From: an uncultured Chloroflexota bacterium
Lineage (GTDB): Bacteria > Chloroflexota > Chloroflexia > Thermomicrobiales > UBA6265
Length of the DNA stretch: 42,741 nucleotides
Assembly: GCA_937901745.1 (NCBI GenBank)
Contig: CALGSZ010000137.1
Location: 1 to 42,741, forward strand
Direction of reading: 5' to 3'
The position numbers were made by a program, and so were the translations under genes. Of the stretch, positions 17,468-26,355 are shown in pieces (the first letter of the stretch is position 1; each line of letters starts with the position of its first letter). A model generated the notes under the pieces. The model saw only the letters and a program-made list of their open reading frames with translations. It searched no databases and was not told the DNA's origin.

Positions 17468-17857
17468 TCAGTGCGCCGCCTGAGTGGCGAAAGCGTCGTA
17501 CTCCTCGGCGCTCATCAACGCCTCGATCTGGCTCGGGTCGGTGGGCCGGATGCGCAGCAGCCAGGCTTCCTCGTATGGCGACCGATTGAGCAAGTCAGGC
17601 GAATCGATCACCGTCTCATTCCGCTCGACCACCTGGCCAGAGATGGGTGCATAGATATCCGACGCGGCCTTGACCGACTCGACCACGCCGAGTGGCTCGT
17701 TCTGCGTGATCTCGCTGCCTACCTCAGGCAGCTCGAGGTAGGTGATATCCCCTAGCTCATTCTGGGCGTAGTCGGTGATTCCAATTGTTGCCAGCTCGCC
17801 CTCGACCCGCACCCATTCATGAGTGCGTGTGTAGCGAAGATCTTGCGGTGAGCTCAT
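17468..17857 (-). CDS. gcvH: Glycine cleavage system H protein
   Basis: 129 residues, normal length. A lipoyl-domain protein: TRTHEWVRVEGELATIGITDYAQ at the start and the lipoyl-lysine loop VVESVKAASDIYAP with Lys63. The swinging lipoyl arm carries the aminomethyl group from the P-protein to GcvT. The ATG at 17857 is preceded by a GGGAGA-type SD. It lies between gcvT (34-nt gap) and gcvPA (42-nt gap), clearly one operon. Confidence 0.97.
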   Translation of the reverse strand: MSSPQDLRYTRTHEWVRVEGELATIGITDYAQNELGDITYLELPEVGSEITQNEPLGVVESVKAASDIYAPISGQVVERNETVIDSPDLLNRSPYEEAWLLRIRPTDPSQIEALMSAEEYDAFATQAAH

Positions 17858-17891
17858 GCCCCGTATCTCCCCATCCTGCCGCTGTGCGGCG

Positions 17892-19022
17892 CTACTTCGC
17901 TCGACGATAGAAGGGCGTCCGCACCTGAACCCCTTTCACGGCTCGCCCACGTATGACAACGTCCAGCGGTTTGCCCACACCAGCCTGTTCGCTGGCTATC
18001 AAAGCCAGCCCGATATTCTCTCCAAGTGTCGGCGAGTACGCCCCACTCGTCACATGACCGACCTCCCGACCGTCGACCTGCACCGGATAGTGCGTTCGCG
18101 GCGCGCCACTCCGTTCGGTCAGCCGGAATCCGACGAGCTTTCGCGGTGGCCCCGCCGCCTTCATCGCCGCGATTGCGTCGCGGCCGATAAAGTCCCCCTT
18201 TTCGAGCTTGACAGCCCAGCCGAGACCCGCTTCGAGCGGACAGATATCATCCGCCAGCTCCTGCCCGTATAGTGGCATTCGAGCCTCAAGCCTGAGCGTA
18301 TCGCGGGCTCCCAGGCCGGCCGGGACCAGCCCATTGTCCTTGCCCGCCTCCATCAGGGCGTCCCAGACACGGCCGATCTCTTCGATGGCGGTGTAAATCT
18401 CGAAGCCGTCCTCGCCGGTGTAGCCGGTGCGAGCAATCATCGCCGGCACCTGAGCGATGTCCCCTTCCGCCCAGGAAAAGTCGCCAATGGTGGTCAGGTC
18501 AATGGACGTAAGCCGCTGAGTAATGGCCTGGGCCTCCGGGCCTTGGATCGCGATCATGCCGGTCTGGTCGGAGATATCACGGATATCGACATCGAGATCA
18601 GACCGGGCAGCGCGGTGCTGCTCCAGCCACGCTACGTCCTTCGCGTGGTTAGCCGCGTTCACCACAACCATATAACCATCACCGGCCGGCCGACGATAGA
18701 CGATGATGTCATCAACGACGCCGCCGCGCTCGTTTGGCAAGAGCGAATACTGAGCTTTGCCTGGCTCAAGCGCGGAGACGTCGTTCGTCGTCACGTGCTG
18801 AAGGAAGGCGACGGCATCCGGCCCACGGACGTCGAGCTGGCCCATGTGCCCCAGGTCGAACAGACCGGCCCGCGTCCGCACGGATGTGTGCTCATTGATG
18901 ATGCCGCTGTATTGGACCGGCATGATCCAGCCGGCGAAGGGGATCATCCGCGCGCCGAGCGCGAGGTGACGCTCGTAGAGCGGAGTTCGCCGTCCTTCCG
19001 TTTGTGCCTGATCAGCGGCCAT
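17892..19022 (-). CDS. gcvT: Glycine cleavage system T protein (aminomethyltransferase)
   Basis: 376 residues from the ATG at 19022, chosen because GGGGGAAGGA lies just upstream; an earlier start at 19091 would add 23 unrelated residues. Motifs: TPLYERHLALGARMIPFAGW, VRTRAGLFDLGHMGQLDVRG, QYSLLPNERGGVVDDIIVYR, TGYTGEDGFEIY. It transfers the methylene carbon from lipoyl-GcvH to THF, releasing ammonia and making 5,10-methylene-THF. It follows purF with a 65-nt gap that has no room for a glycine riboswitch; I saw none. Confidence 0.96.
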   Translation of the reverse strand: MAADQAQTEGRRTPLYERHLALGARMIPFAGWIMPVQYSGIINEHTSVRTRAGLFDLGHMGQLDVRGPDAVAFLQHVTTNDVSALEPGKAQYSLLPNERGGVVDDIIVYRRPAGDGYMVVVNAANHAKDVAWLEQHRAARSDLDVDIRDISDQTGMIAIQGPEAQAITQRLTSIDLTTIGDFSWAEGDIAQVPAMIARTGYTGEDGFEIYTAIEEIGRVWDALMEAGKDNGLVPAGLGARDTLRLEARMPLYGQELADDICPLEAGLGWAVKLEKGDFIGRDAIAAMKAAGPPRKLVGFRLTERSGAPRTHYPVQVDGREVGHVTSGAYSPTLGENIGLALIASEQAGVGKPLDVVIRGRAVKGVQVRTPFYRRAK

Positions 19023-19087
19023 AGTCGTTCCTTCCCCCACTGCCTCCCAAAAAACGCGGCAATTCTTAGGGGGGTTCCCATCGCTCG

Positions 19088-20503
19088 TCAAGCGCCAGCG
19101 GGCAGTCGTTCCAGAATTTGCTTATCGATCTCCATCGAGAGTTGAACCGGCACGGGATACTGGCCCGTCAAGCAGCCCGTGCAGAAACCAGCATTCGGCC
19201 GTCCGATCGCCCGCATCAGGCCTTCCAGCGAGAGATAGCCGATGCTATCAGCCCCGATGAAGCGGCCAATCTCCGGCACCGACAGGCGAGCCGCGATGAG
19301 TTCCTCTCGCTTGGCCAAGTCGACGCCGAGGTAGCAAGGCCACATCATCGGCGGCGCGTGAACACGCATGTGGACCTCGCGAGCGCCTGCCTGCCGGAGC
19401 AGCTGCACGATGGGTTTGCTCGTCGTCCCCCGCACGATCGTGTCGTCAACGAGGACGACGCGCTTGCCCTCGAGTACCTCCGGCAGCGCGTTGAACTTCA
19501 GCGCCACGCCAACTTCCCGCAATCGTTGGTCGGGTTGGATGAACGTGCGGCCGATGTAGCGATTCTTGATGAGCGCCTCGGTGTACGGCAAGCCGGACGC
19601 GCGGGCATAGCCAATCGCGGCAGGCGTCGCTGAGTCGGGCAACCCGACCACGATATCCGCGTCCGCAGGTTGCTCCCGCGCCAGCTCCTCACCCATGCGC
19701 TGCCGCACGAGGTGGAGCCGCTGGCCATGTACCTTGCTATCGGGCCGCGCGAAGTAGATCAGCTCGAAGAGGCACATCGCGTGTCGCATCTGCGTCTCGG
19801 GCGGATACGACCGCATGCCGAATTCGCCGATCTCGATGATCTCGCCCGGCTCGACCTCGCGCACCAGCTCCGCACCAATGGTCGTCAACGCGCAACTTTC
19901 GGACGCGACGACCCAGTGACCATCCAGCTGCCCGATGCAGAGCGGACGAACACCGCGCGGATCCCGCACCGCCAACATGCGGTCGCGAGTCAGAATCGCC
20001 AGGCTGAAGGCGCCGATCATCCGCGGCGTCGCTCGCCGCACCTTCTCGACGATGTCCTCTCCCGGCGTCAGCGCGATGAGACGCGTCAGCACCTCGCTGT
20101 CCGTCGAGGTGACGAACCGCTCGCCCCACTCCTCCAGCTCTCGCCGCAGCGCGTAAGCATTGACGAGGTTACCGTTGTGGGCGACGGCGATCCGGCCGAT
20201 CGGACTGTCAGAGACCATCGGGCCCGCGTTGACCGCGCTGCTGCGACCGGTCGTCGAGTAGCGCGTGTGGCCGATCGCGATGTGCCCCGGCAAGTCTCTC
20301 AGGTCTGATTCGTCGAACGCCTGATTGACGAGCCCAAGCCTCGTGCGGACGTAGATCTCGGTCCCGTCCGATGTCGCGATCCCGGCGCTCTCCTGGCCGC
20401 GGTGCTGAAGGGCGTAGAGGCCGAAGAATGTCAGCCGCGCCACATCCTCACCGGGTGCATAGATCCCAAAGACTCCACATTCCTCGCGCGGCTTGTCGTC
20501 CAT
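19088..20503 (-). CDS. purF: Amidophosphoribosyltransferase
   Basis: 471 residues from the ATG at 20503, chosen over GTG at 20512 because GAGG is 8 nt upstream of the ATG. After a short propeptide (about 8 residues) comes ECGVFGIYAP, whose Cys becomes the N-terminal glutaminase nucleophile after processing. The PRPP site is RVVLVDDTIVRGTTSK. Cys residues in MCLFELIYFARPDS, MMWPCYLGVD and FCTGCLTGQYP fit the Bacillus-type enzyme with a [4Fe-4S] cluster. It catalyses the first step of purine synthesis (PRPP + Gln to phosphoribosylamine). Last pur gene of the operon, before gcvT. Confidence 0.97.
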   Translation of the reverse strand: MDDKPREECGVFGIYAPGEDVARLTFFGLYALQHRGQESAGIATSDGTEIYVRTRLGLVNQAFDESDLRDLPGHIAIGHTRYSTTGRSSAVNAGPMVSDSPIGRIAVAHNGNLVNAYALRRELEEWGERFVTSTDSEVLTRLIALTPGEDIVEKVRRATPRMIGAFSLAILTRDRMLAVRDPRGVRPLCIGQLDGHWVVASESCALTTIGAELVREVEPGEIIEIGEFGMRSYPPETQMRHAMCLFELIYFARPDSKVHGQRLHLVRQRMGEELAREQPADADIVVGLPDSATPAAIGYARASGLPYTEALIKNRYIGRTFIQPDQRLREVGVALKFNALPEVLEGKRVVLVDDTIVRGTTSKPIVQLLRQAGAREVHMRVHAPPMMWPCYLGVDLAKREELIAARLSVPEIGRFIGADSIGYLSLEGLMRAIGRPNAGFCTGCLTGQYPVPVQLSMEIDKQILERLPAGA

Positions 20504-20564
20504 ACTGGCCACCTCGGCTCACTCACTACGACCCGCCGGATTGCACACCGTCGGCATAGATATT

Positions 20565-22766
20565 TTATGACAAGTTGAGCAGCGCCGATTCGTACGCGTC
20601 CCGCGCGTCAGCGACCGTCACAGAGCCGAATCTCCGCAAGTCGATCGTTTCACCGTCCGCTCGGCCAAGCCGCCGGCAAGCGATGCCCGCCTCGGCACAC
20701 AGCGATTCAAGTCGTCCCGCGTTTTCAGCGGCACAGGCGACGACGATGCGAGAGCCAGCTTCGCCGAACCAAGCGACATCGAGGCGCCCGCTCTCCGCAG
20801 GTTCTCCCTCTTCGAGCAGAACGAATCCGATGCCGGAAGCGATCGCCATCTCCGCCAGCATCACGGCCAGTCCGCCCGCGGAGCAATCGTGAGCGGCGGC
20901 GATCACACCCTCTTCGATCCCGCGCCGTACCGTCTCTTGCAGCGAGCGCTCCGCGTCGAGATCGAGCGCTGGCGGCCGCCCAGCCGTCAAACCGTGGACG
21001 ACGGCAAGGTACTCGCTACCGCCGAGCGATGGAGCGCCATCGCCCAAGAGATAGACGACCTGTCCCGATTGCCAGCGCTGCGTCACATGCCGTCGCACGT
21101 CGTCAAGCACGCCGACGGCGCCAACCATCGGCGTCGGCATGACCGCGACTTCGCCGGTCTCGTTGTAAAGGCTGACATTGCCGCTCACGACCGGGATGCC
21201 CAGAGCCCGGCAAGCGGATGCCATCCCGGTGACTGCCCGCTCTAGCTGGTAGGCCCCGGCTGGCTTCTCCGGGTTGCCGAAGTTCAGGCAGTTGGTGATG
21301 GCGAGCGGCCGGCCGCCGACACACGCCACATTCCGCGTCGCCTCGGCGACAGCGTGCATCGCCCCCAGCTCGGGATCCAGATAGCAGTAGCGTGAGTTGC
21401 AGTCGATCGCGACCGCGATGCCGCGTTGCGTCCCTTTGATCCGAAGCACCGCCGCATCGGCCGCGCCGGGCGGCACGACGGTGTTCGTCAGGATCGTGTG
21501 GTCGTATCGCTCATAGACCGGACGCCGGCTGCCGATGTTCGGCGAGCGCAATAGACGGAGCAGCACGTCCGGCACCTGATCCGGTTGCACGTCAGGCAAC
21601 CCGCTAAGGTCCCGCTCCCGCGCCGCACGGATCGCGGGTGATTCCGCAGCTGGCCGGAGGTAGGTCGGGCATTCGTCGGTGAAGAAGCGGGCAGGCACCT
21701 CAGCGACGACTTGCTCGCCATCGCGCACTCGGACCATGCCGTCGCCGGTAATCTTGCCGATCGCCGCCGCCTGCAGCGACCACTTCTCCACTACGCGCTG
21801 GACCCGCTCGACCCCTTCGGGCTTCACGACCAGCAGCATGCGCTCCTGGCTCTCGCTGAGCATCACCTCGTATGGCGTCATGCCCGTCTCGCGCCGCGGC
21901 ACCAGCGCGACATCGATCTCCACGCCGACTCCGCCTCGACTTGCGCATTCGACCGTCGAGCTGGTCAGGCCGGCCGCGCCGAGGTCCTGCATCGCCACGA
22001 CGTCGTCACCCTGGAGAAGCTCGAGACACGCCTCAAGCAGCAGCTTCTCGAGGAACGGGTTGCCGACCTGGATGACGCCACGATGCGAGCCCTCCGGATC
22101 CTCAACCGAGGCGAACGTCGCTCCATGGAGCCCATCGCGGCCAGTCTCCGCCCCGATGAGCATGATGATGTTGCCGATACCGCTCGCTCGCGCTCGGACG
22201 ATGCCATCATGGGGAGCGATGCCGACGCACATGGCGTTGACGAGCGGGTTCGCGGAGAACGTCTCGTCGAAGAAGACCTCGCCGCCGACGGTTGGGATGC
22301 CGAGGCAGTTGCCGTAACCGCCGATCCCGCCGACGACGTTGTCGAACAGATAGCGATTGCGCGGCTGATCGAGCGGCCCAAACCGGAGCGCATCGAGGAG
22401 GGCAATCGGCCGCGCGCCCATCGTGAAGATGTCGCGGACGATCCCGCCGACGCCGGTCGCCGCCCCCTGGTATGGCTCGACCGCGCTCGGGTGGTTGTGC
22501 GACTCGACCTTGAAGACCGCGGCCAGCCCGTCGCCGATGTCCACGGCGCCGGCGTTTTCTCCCGGCCCCTGGAGCACCCACGGCGCTTCGGTCGGCAGGC
22601 GCTTCAGGTGTGGACGCGAGTGTTTGTAGCCGCAATGCTCGCTCCACATCGCGCCGAACATTCCGAGCTCGACGGGTGTGGGCTCGCGACCGAGCAGCTC
22701 GACGATCCGCTCGTATTCAGCGTCGCTGAGGGCGACTTCACGCCAGGCTCCCGCCGCGATTGCCAC
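20565..22766 (-). CDS. purL: Phosphoribosylformylglycinamidine synthase subunit PurL
   Basis: About 733 residues, the small-PurL size that works with separate PurS and PurQ. Motifs: MFGAMWSEHCGYKHSRP, VFKVESHNHPSAVEPYQGAATGVGGI, and the second-half LNFGNPEKPAGAYQLERAV and AAHDCSAGGLAVMLAEM. ATP-dependent conversion of FGAR to FGAM using ammonia from PurQ. Start taken at GTG 22766, 9 nt after GAGG; a TTG at 22781 would add five residues and cannot be excluded. It lies just after purQ. Confidence 0.96.
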   Translation of the reverse strand: MAIAAGAWREVALSDAEYERIVELLGREPTPVELGMFGAMWSEHCGYKHSRPHLKRLPTEAPWVLQGPGENAGAVDIGDGLAAVFKVESHNHPSAVEPYQGAATGVGGIVRDIFTMGARPIALLDALRFGPLDQPRNRYLFDNVVGGIGGYGNCLGIPTVGGEVFFDETFSANPLVNAMCVGIAPHDGIVRARASGIGNIIMLIGAETGRDGLHGATFASVEDPEGSHRGVIQVGNPFLEKLLLEACLELLQGDDVVAMQDLGAAGLTSSTVECASRGGVGVEIDVALVPRRETGMTPYEVMLSESQERMLLVVKPEGVERVQRVVEKWSLQAAAIGKITGDGMVRVRDGEQVVAEVPARFFTDECPTYLRPAAESPAIRAARERDLSGLPDVQPDQVPDVLLRLLRSPNIGSRRPVYERYDHTILTNTVVPPGAADAAVLRIKGTQRGIAVAIDCNSRYCYLDPELGAMHAVAEATRNVACVGGRPLAITNCLNFGNPEKPAGAYQLERAVTGMASACRALGIPVVSGNVSLYNETGEVAVMPTPMVGAVGVLDDVRRHVTQRWQSGQVVYLLGDGAPSLGGSEYLAVVHGLTAGRPPALDLDAERSLQETVRRGIEEGVIAAAHDCSAGGLAVMLAEMAIASGIGFVLLEEGEPAESGRLDVAWFGEAGSRIVVACAAENAGRLESLCAEAGIACRRLGRADGETIDLRRFGSVTVADARDAYESALLNLS

Positions 22767-22800
22767 TCCGTGTTCCCTCAACCGTTCACGACGCGTTTGT

Positions 22801-23511
22801 TCACCGGGTTACGCCAGCGGGGAGAAACGCGAGGACCGAACGCAGCATGCGGAGCCCATCATCTCCGCCGATAAGGGGGTCGGTTGCGCGCTCGGGATGC
22901 GGCATCAGTCCGACGACATTCCCTCGCTCGTTCGCCACGCCGGCAATGGCGTTCAACGAGCCATTGGGGTTCGACTCGTCCGTGATCTCACCCTCCGCCG
23001 TGCAGTAACGAGCAACCACCCGGCCGGTGTCCTCCAGCCGGGCGAGCGTCTCCGGGTCGGCGTAATACGATCCGTCGCCATGCGCGACGGGCAGCCGGAT
23101 GATCTCACCTCGCGTATAGCCGCCGGTCCAGGCCGTATCAGTTTGCTCGATGCGCAGCCAGGTCCAATGGCAATGGAACCGGAGCGTCTTGTTGCGGAGG
23201 AGCGCTCCGGGCAAGAGATGCGCCTCGGTCAGAACCTGGAATCCGTTGCAGATCCCGAGCACTGGACCGCCGCGCGCGGCGAACTCTCGCAGCGGCTCGA
23301 CGATCGGCGCAAATCGGGCGATCGCCCCGCAGCGCAGATAGTCGCCGTAGGAGAAGCCGCCAGGCACGATCAGCGCGGCGAAGGGAGAAAGATCCGTTTC
23401 TCGGTAGTCTACGAGTCGCGCCGGAGCGCCAATATCGTTGGAGATAGCGTGGAGGGCGTCGTGGTCGCCGTTGCTGCCTGGGAAGGTGATGACGCCGATG
23501 AGGTCGCTCAT
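22801..23511 (-). CDS. purQ: Phosphoribosylformylglycinamidine synthase subunit PurQ
   Basis: 236 residues, class I glutamine amidotransferase. Motifs: VITFPGSNGDHDALHAI, IVPGGFSYGDYLRCGAIAR, the nucleophile Cys in GPVLGICNGFQVLTEAHLLPGALL, and the C-terminal catalytic His in GLMPHPERA. It produces ammonia from glutamine for PurL in the PurSQL complex. The ATG at 23511 overlaps the TGA of purS by 4 bp, implying translational coupling. Confidence 0.97.
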   Translation of the reverse strand: MSDLIGVITFPGSNGDHDALHAISNDIGAPARLVDYRETDLSPFAALIVPGGFSYGDYLRCGAIARFAPIVEPLREFAARGGPVLGICNGFQVLTEAHLLPGALLRNKTLRFHCHWTWLRIEQTDTAWTGGYTRGEIIRLPVAHGDGSYYADPETLARLEDTGRVVARYCTAEGEITDESNPNGSLNAIAGVANERGNVVGLMPHPERATDPLIGGDDGLRMLRSVLAFLPAGVTR

Positions 23512-23819
23512 GAGATGCGGGCCCCCTCCACCGCCGTCACGGCTTGGATGTGAAAGACCTGAATCACCGGGTTGGCCAGGAGCCGGTCGGCCATTTCTTC
23601 AGCCCGGCGCCGGGCGCTCGCTTCGTCCTCGGCTTCGATCTCGAGCGCGTATATGCGGCCGGCGCGGACTCGGTGCGCCTCTCCGTAGCCGAGGCTGTGC
23701 AATCCGCCGAGGATCGCTTCCCCTTCCGGGTCGTTGACGCCTGGCTTCGGCATCACGACGACGTCCACTCTCCAGACGACCGCGCTCGGCTCGGCGCCGT
23801 TGGCCGTCGTCGCCTTCAT
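23508..23819 (-). CDS. purS: Phosphoribosylformylglycinamidine synthase subunit PurS
   Basis: 103 residues from the ATG at 23819; the longer open frame upstream overlaps purC and has no PurS character. Core: WRVDVVVMPKPGVNDPEGEAILGGLHSLGYGEAHRVRAGRIY-type beta-alpha-beta fold, followed by a helix rich in Ala/Glu and LANPVIQVFHIQ. PurS bridges PurQ and PurL and is needed for ammonia channelling. The first ~14 residues (MKATTANGAEPSAV) are an extension relative to many PurS proteins. Overlaps purC and purQ by 4 bp (ATGA) on each side. Confidence 0.94.
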   Translation of the reverse strand: MKATTANGAEPSAVVWRVDVVVMPKPGVNDPEGEAILGGLHSLGYGEAHRVRAGRIYALEIEAEDEASARRRAEEMADRLLANPVIQVFHIQAVTAVEGARIS

Positions 23820-24730
23820 CGCTTGCCATCCTCCCTGAGCAGCCAGAGCGGCGCTCCGGTCAGGCGCTTGAACGCCTCGTGATACCGCGCGGCCGTGCCC
23901 GCGACGACATCCCGCGGCAGCGCGGGCGCGGGCGGCTCCTTGTTCCATCCAGATTGGATGAGCCAATCGCGGACGTATTGCTTGTCGAAGCTCGGCTGAT
24001 CATGTCCGGGGTCATACGTGTCCGCGTCCCAGAACCGAGAGCTATCCGGTGTCAGCAGCTCATCGATCACGGCCAACTCCCCGCCGATCCAGCCGAACTC
24101 GAACTTCGTGTCGGCGAGGATAATTCCGCGGCGCAGGGCGAGACTGGCCGCGAAGGCATAGATCTGGAGACTCAGGTCTTCCAGCCGCGAGGCGAGCTCA
24201 GAGCCGACGCGATCTCGCAGCTGCGCAAGCGAGATATTGACGTCGTGACCGTGGTCGTTCTTGATCGCGGGCGTGAAGACCGGCTCCGGCAAGCGGTCGG
24301 CTTGGCGCAGGCCGGGCGGGAACTTCTCGCCGGCCACGGTGCCACTCTCCCGGTACTCCGCCCAAGCCGAACCCGCCAGGTAGCCACGCACCACGCACTC
24401 GACGTCGATGCGCTCCGCCTTCTTCACGATCATCGCCCGGCCAGCCAGGTCGGCGCAGCACGACTTCAGCGGCTCAGGGAATGTGGAGATCGAAGCTGAA
24501 ATGAGGTGGTTCGGCGCGATGTGTCGAGTCTCGTTGAACCAGAATCGGGATAGTTGCGTGAGAACCGCGCCCTTCTCGGGAATCGGCGTAGGCAACACCA
24601 CGTCGAACGCGGAGATCCGATCCGTCGCGACGATCAGCAGCTGATCGCCGAGGTCATAGGTATCCCGAACCTTTCCTCGCCGGTACAGAGGAAGGTCGCG
24701 CAGCGCCGTCTCGATGACCACCGTGTTCAC
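23816..24730 (-). CDS. purC: SAICAR synthase
   Basis: 304 residues from GTG at 24730, which overlaps the purB stop as GTGA; the frame upstream of it is purB shadow. The length fits the about 300-residue SAICAR synthases rather than the about 240-residue type. Motifs: YRRGKVRDTYDLGDQLLIVATDRISAFD-type N terminus, IDVECVVRGYLAGSAWAEY, LADTKFEFGW and LTPDSSRFWDADTY. It ligates aspartate to CAIR with ATP. Second gene of the operon, overlapping purS by 4 bp. Confidence 0.96.
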   Translation of the reverse strand: MNTVVIETALRDLPLYRRGKVRDTYDLGDQLLIVATDRISAFDVVLPTPIPEKGAVLTQLSRFWFNETRHIAPNHLISASISTFPEPLKSCCADLAGRAMIVKKAERIDVECVVRGYLAGSAWAEYRESGTVAGEKFPPGLRQADRLPEPVFTPAIKNDHGHDVNISLAQLRDRVGSELASRLEDLSLQIYAFAASLALRRGIILADTKFEFGWIGGELAVIDELLTPDSSRFWDADTYDPGHDQPSFDKQYVRDWLIQSGWNKEPPAPALPRDVVAGTAARYHEAFKRLTGAPLWLLREDGKR

Positions 24731-26061
24731 GCAGTGACCGCCTCCATGGGGCGAATACCGGAGCCAGCGCCGTCGAGACCCAGGCGAGCGAAGATCTCGT
24801 CGACCGCGGCAAGCTGTTCCCGCGGGTCGAAGAGCGACTCGAACGTCTCCGGTGGAATGCGACTGGTCACCTCGGGATCCTGAAGCAGCGACTCTCTGAA
24901 CGAACCGCCGTTGTCCCACGCGGCCATCGCGTGGCGCTGGACGAGCTTGTAGGCCTCTTGCCGGTCCATGCCAGCATCGACGAGCGCAAGCAGCACTCGC
25001 TGCGAGTAGATCAAGCCACCCGTCAGGTCCACGTTCGCCCGCATGCGCTCGGCGTAGATGGTCAAACCAGTGACGAGCTCAGTCATCGAGTCGAGCATGA
25101 AGTCGAGCACGATGCAGGCATCGGGGAAGATAACCCGCTCGGTAGAGCTGTGGCTGATGTCCCGCTCGTGCCAAAGCGCGACGTTTTCGAGGGCGGTCGT
25201 CGCGTAGCCACGCATGAGCCGGGCGAGACCGCAGATGCGCTCCGATTCGTGCGGATTCCGCTTGTGCGGCATCGCCGAGGAGCCCTGGTTGCCAGCGCCG
25301 AACGGCTCCTCAACTTCCCGCACCTCAGTCCGCTGCAGCAGGCGGATCTCCAGCGCCATCTTCTCTAGCGTGGCAGCGATTCCGGCGAGCGTCGTGATGA
25401 AGAAGGCGTGCCGATCTCGCTGGACGATCTGCGTCGAGACCGGCGCCGGCCGCAAACCGAGTGCCTCGCAAACTTCCTCTTCCAGGTCGAGCGGGACATG
25501 CGCGTGCGTGCCCACAGCGCCGGAGAGCTTGCCCACCGCCATGTCCACGCGGGCCAGCTCCAGCCGCCTTCGGTGCCGCCGCAGCTCGTCGTACCAAACC
25601 GCGAGCTTCAGCCCGAAGGTGGTTGGCTCGGCGTGGACGCCATGCGTTCGGCCGATCGTGACGGTGTGCTTGTGGGCAATGGCTTGCTCGCCGACCGCGG
25701 TGATCAACCGGGCAAGCTCCTGGTCGAGCAGCTCACCCGCCTCCTTCACCTGCAGGGCAAGACCGGTGTCAACGACATCAGAGCTGGTAAGACCGAGGTG
25801 GATGTAGCGGGCCGCCTCGCCGACTGTCTCGCCGACTGCCCGCAGGAAGGCGATTACATCGTGGTCTGTCTCGCGCTCGATCTCGCGCATTCGCTGGAGA
25901 TCGCAGCGCGCCCGGCGGATAGCCTCAATCGCCCAGTCTGGAATTCTTCCTCGCCGGTGCCACGCCTCACAGACAGCTTGCTCGACCGCCAGCCAGGCTT
26001 GAACTTTTCGCTCGTCGCTCCAGACCGCGCCCATGGCGGGCCTGGTGTAGCGACCGATCAC
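24727..26061 (-). CDS. purB: Adenylosuccinate lyase
   Basis: 444 residues, fumarase/aspartase superfamily. Signature GSSAMPHKRNP at about 260-270; the catalytic His in GRTHGVHAEPTTFG (137-150) and TSSDVVDTG (92-100) are also present. It acts twice in purine synthesis, releasing fumarate from SAICAR and from adenylosuccinate. Start is GTG at 26061 with GGGAGG about 10 nt upstream; protein start MIGRYTRPAMGAVWSDE matches the family. First gene of the purB-C-S-Q-L-F-gcv block. Confidence 0.97.
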   Translation of the reverse strand: MIGRYTRPAMGAVWSDERKVQAWLAVEQAVCEAWHRRGRIPDWAIEAIRRARCDLQRMREIERETDHDVIAFLRAVGETVGEAARYIHLGLTSSDVVDTGLALQVKEAGELLDQELARLITAVGEQAIAHKHTVTIGRTHGVHAEPTTFGLKLAVWYDELRRHRRRLELARVDMAVGKLSGAVGTHAHVPLDLEEEVCEALGLRPAPVSTQIVQRDRHAFFITTLAGIAATLEKMALEIRLLQRTEVREVEEPFGAGNQGSSAMPHKRNPHESERICGLARLMRGYATTALENVALWHERDISHSSTERVIFPDACIVLDFMLDSMTELVTGLTIYAERMRANVDLTGGLIYSQRVLLALVDAGMDRQEAYKLVQRHAMAAWDNGGSFRESLLQDPEVTSRIPPETFESLFDPREQLAAVDEIFARLGLDGAGSGIRPMEAVTA

Positions 26062-26113
26062 GCGACTCAGCCCTCCCGATGGATGGACCTCACAATTCGG
26101 TCCCTGTACGAAA

Positions 26114-26119
26114 AGTATA
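26114..26119 (-). promoter_or_regulatory. -10 element of the purB operon promoter
   Basis: Minus-strand TATACT preceded by GGG, 53 nt upstream of the purB start. The predicted leader is about 45 nt, too short for a purine riboswitch. Its -35 region (26137-26142) is not consensus and lies between the -35 and -10 of the opposite glmS promoter. Confidence 0.45.
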
Positions 26120-26129
26120 CCCGAGCCAA

Positions 26130-26158
26130 TTGCGCCCGGCGAACGCTCTCGCTACAAT
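26130..26158 (+). promoter_or_regulatory. Promoter of the glmS ribozyme/glmS transcript
   Basis: TTGCGC (26130-26135), 17-nt spacer, TACAAT (26153-26158). A start near 26165 would put about 53 nt ahead of the ribozyme cleavage site. It overlaps the opposing purB promoter. Confidence 0.55.
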
Positions 26159-26217
26159 CGGGCTGAAGGTCACGGATCGGGATTCGGTGGGAGACGAGTA
26201 TCGGTATCGGTTTTCGT

Positions 26218-26355
26218 AGCGCCAGGACTCGCGGGGAGGACGCGAGTTGACGAGGTGGGAGCCGATCGAAATTTTCGGCGGATAGCTCCCCGGCCGGGCA
26301 CGGTCGTGATGGTCGGTACAAACGAACCGGGTGACCGGTCCCCAAAATCCGACCA
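26218..26355 (+). ncRNA. glmS ribozyme (GlcN6P-activated self-cleaving RNA)
   Basis: The conserved core is clear. Cleavage is expected between A26218 and G26219, before GCGCC. A hairpin with arms ACTCGCG/CGCGAGT (26227-26233, 26241-26247) leads to the invariant GTTGACGAGG (26246-26255). The next helix pairs GGGAGC with GCTCCC (26257-26262, 26285-26290), enclosing ATCGAAATTTTCGGCGG, close to the known consensus. P3 is CGGCC/GGTCG (26291-26295, 26302-26306). P4 is TGGTCGG/CCGACCA (26310-26316, 26349-26355), with an inner GTGA-capped stem (26326-26339). It lies 5' of glmS as expected. Binding of glucosamine-6-phosphate triggers cleavage and mRNA decay, a feedback loop on GlmS. The leader continues 238 nt to the ATG with no further structure recognised. 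Confidence 0.94.

Noticed and set aside
16733..17755. 340-codon open frame opposite gcvPA/gcvH
   Set aside because: Antisense shadow; spans two well-identified genes.
19023..19087. Possible glycine riboswitch ahead of gcvT
   Set aside because: Only 65 nt separate purF and gcvT, and no aptamer core is visible.
21711..22874. 387-codon open frame opposite purL/purQ
   Set aside because: Antisense shadow of strongly conserved purL; no recognisable domain.
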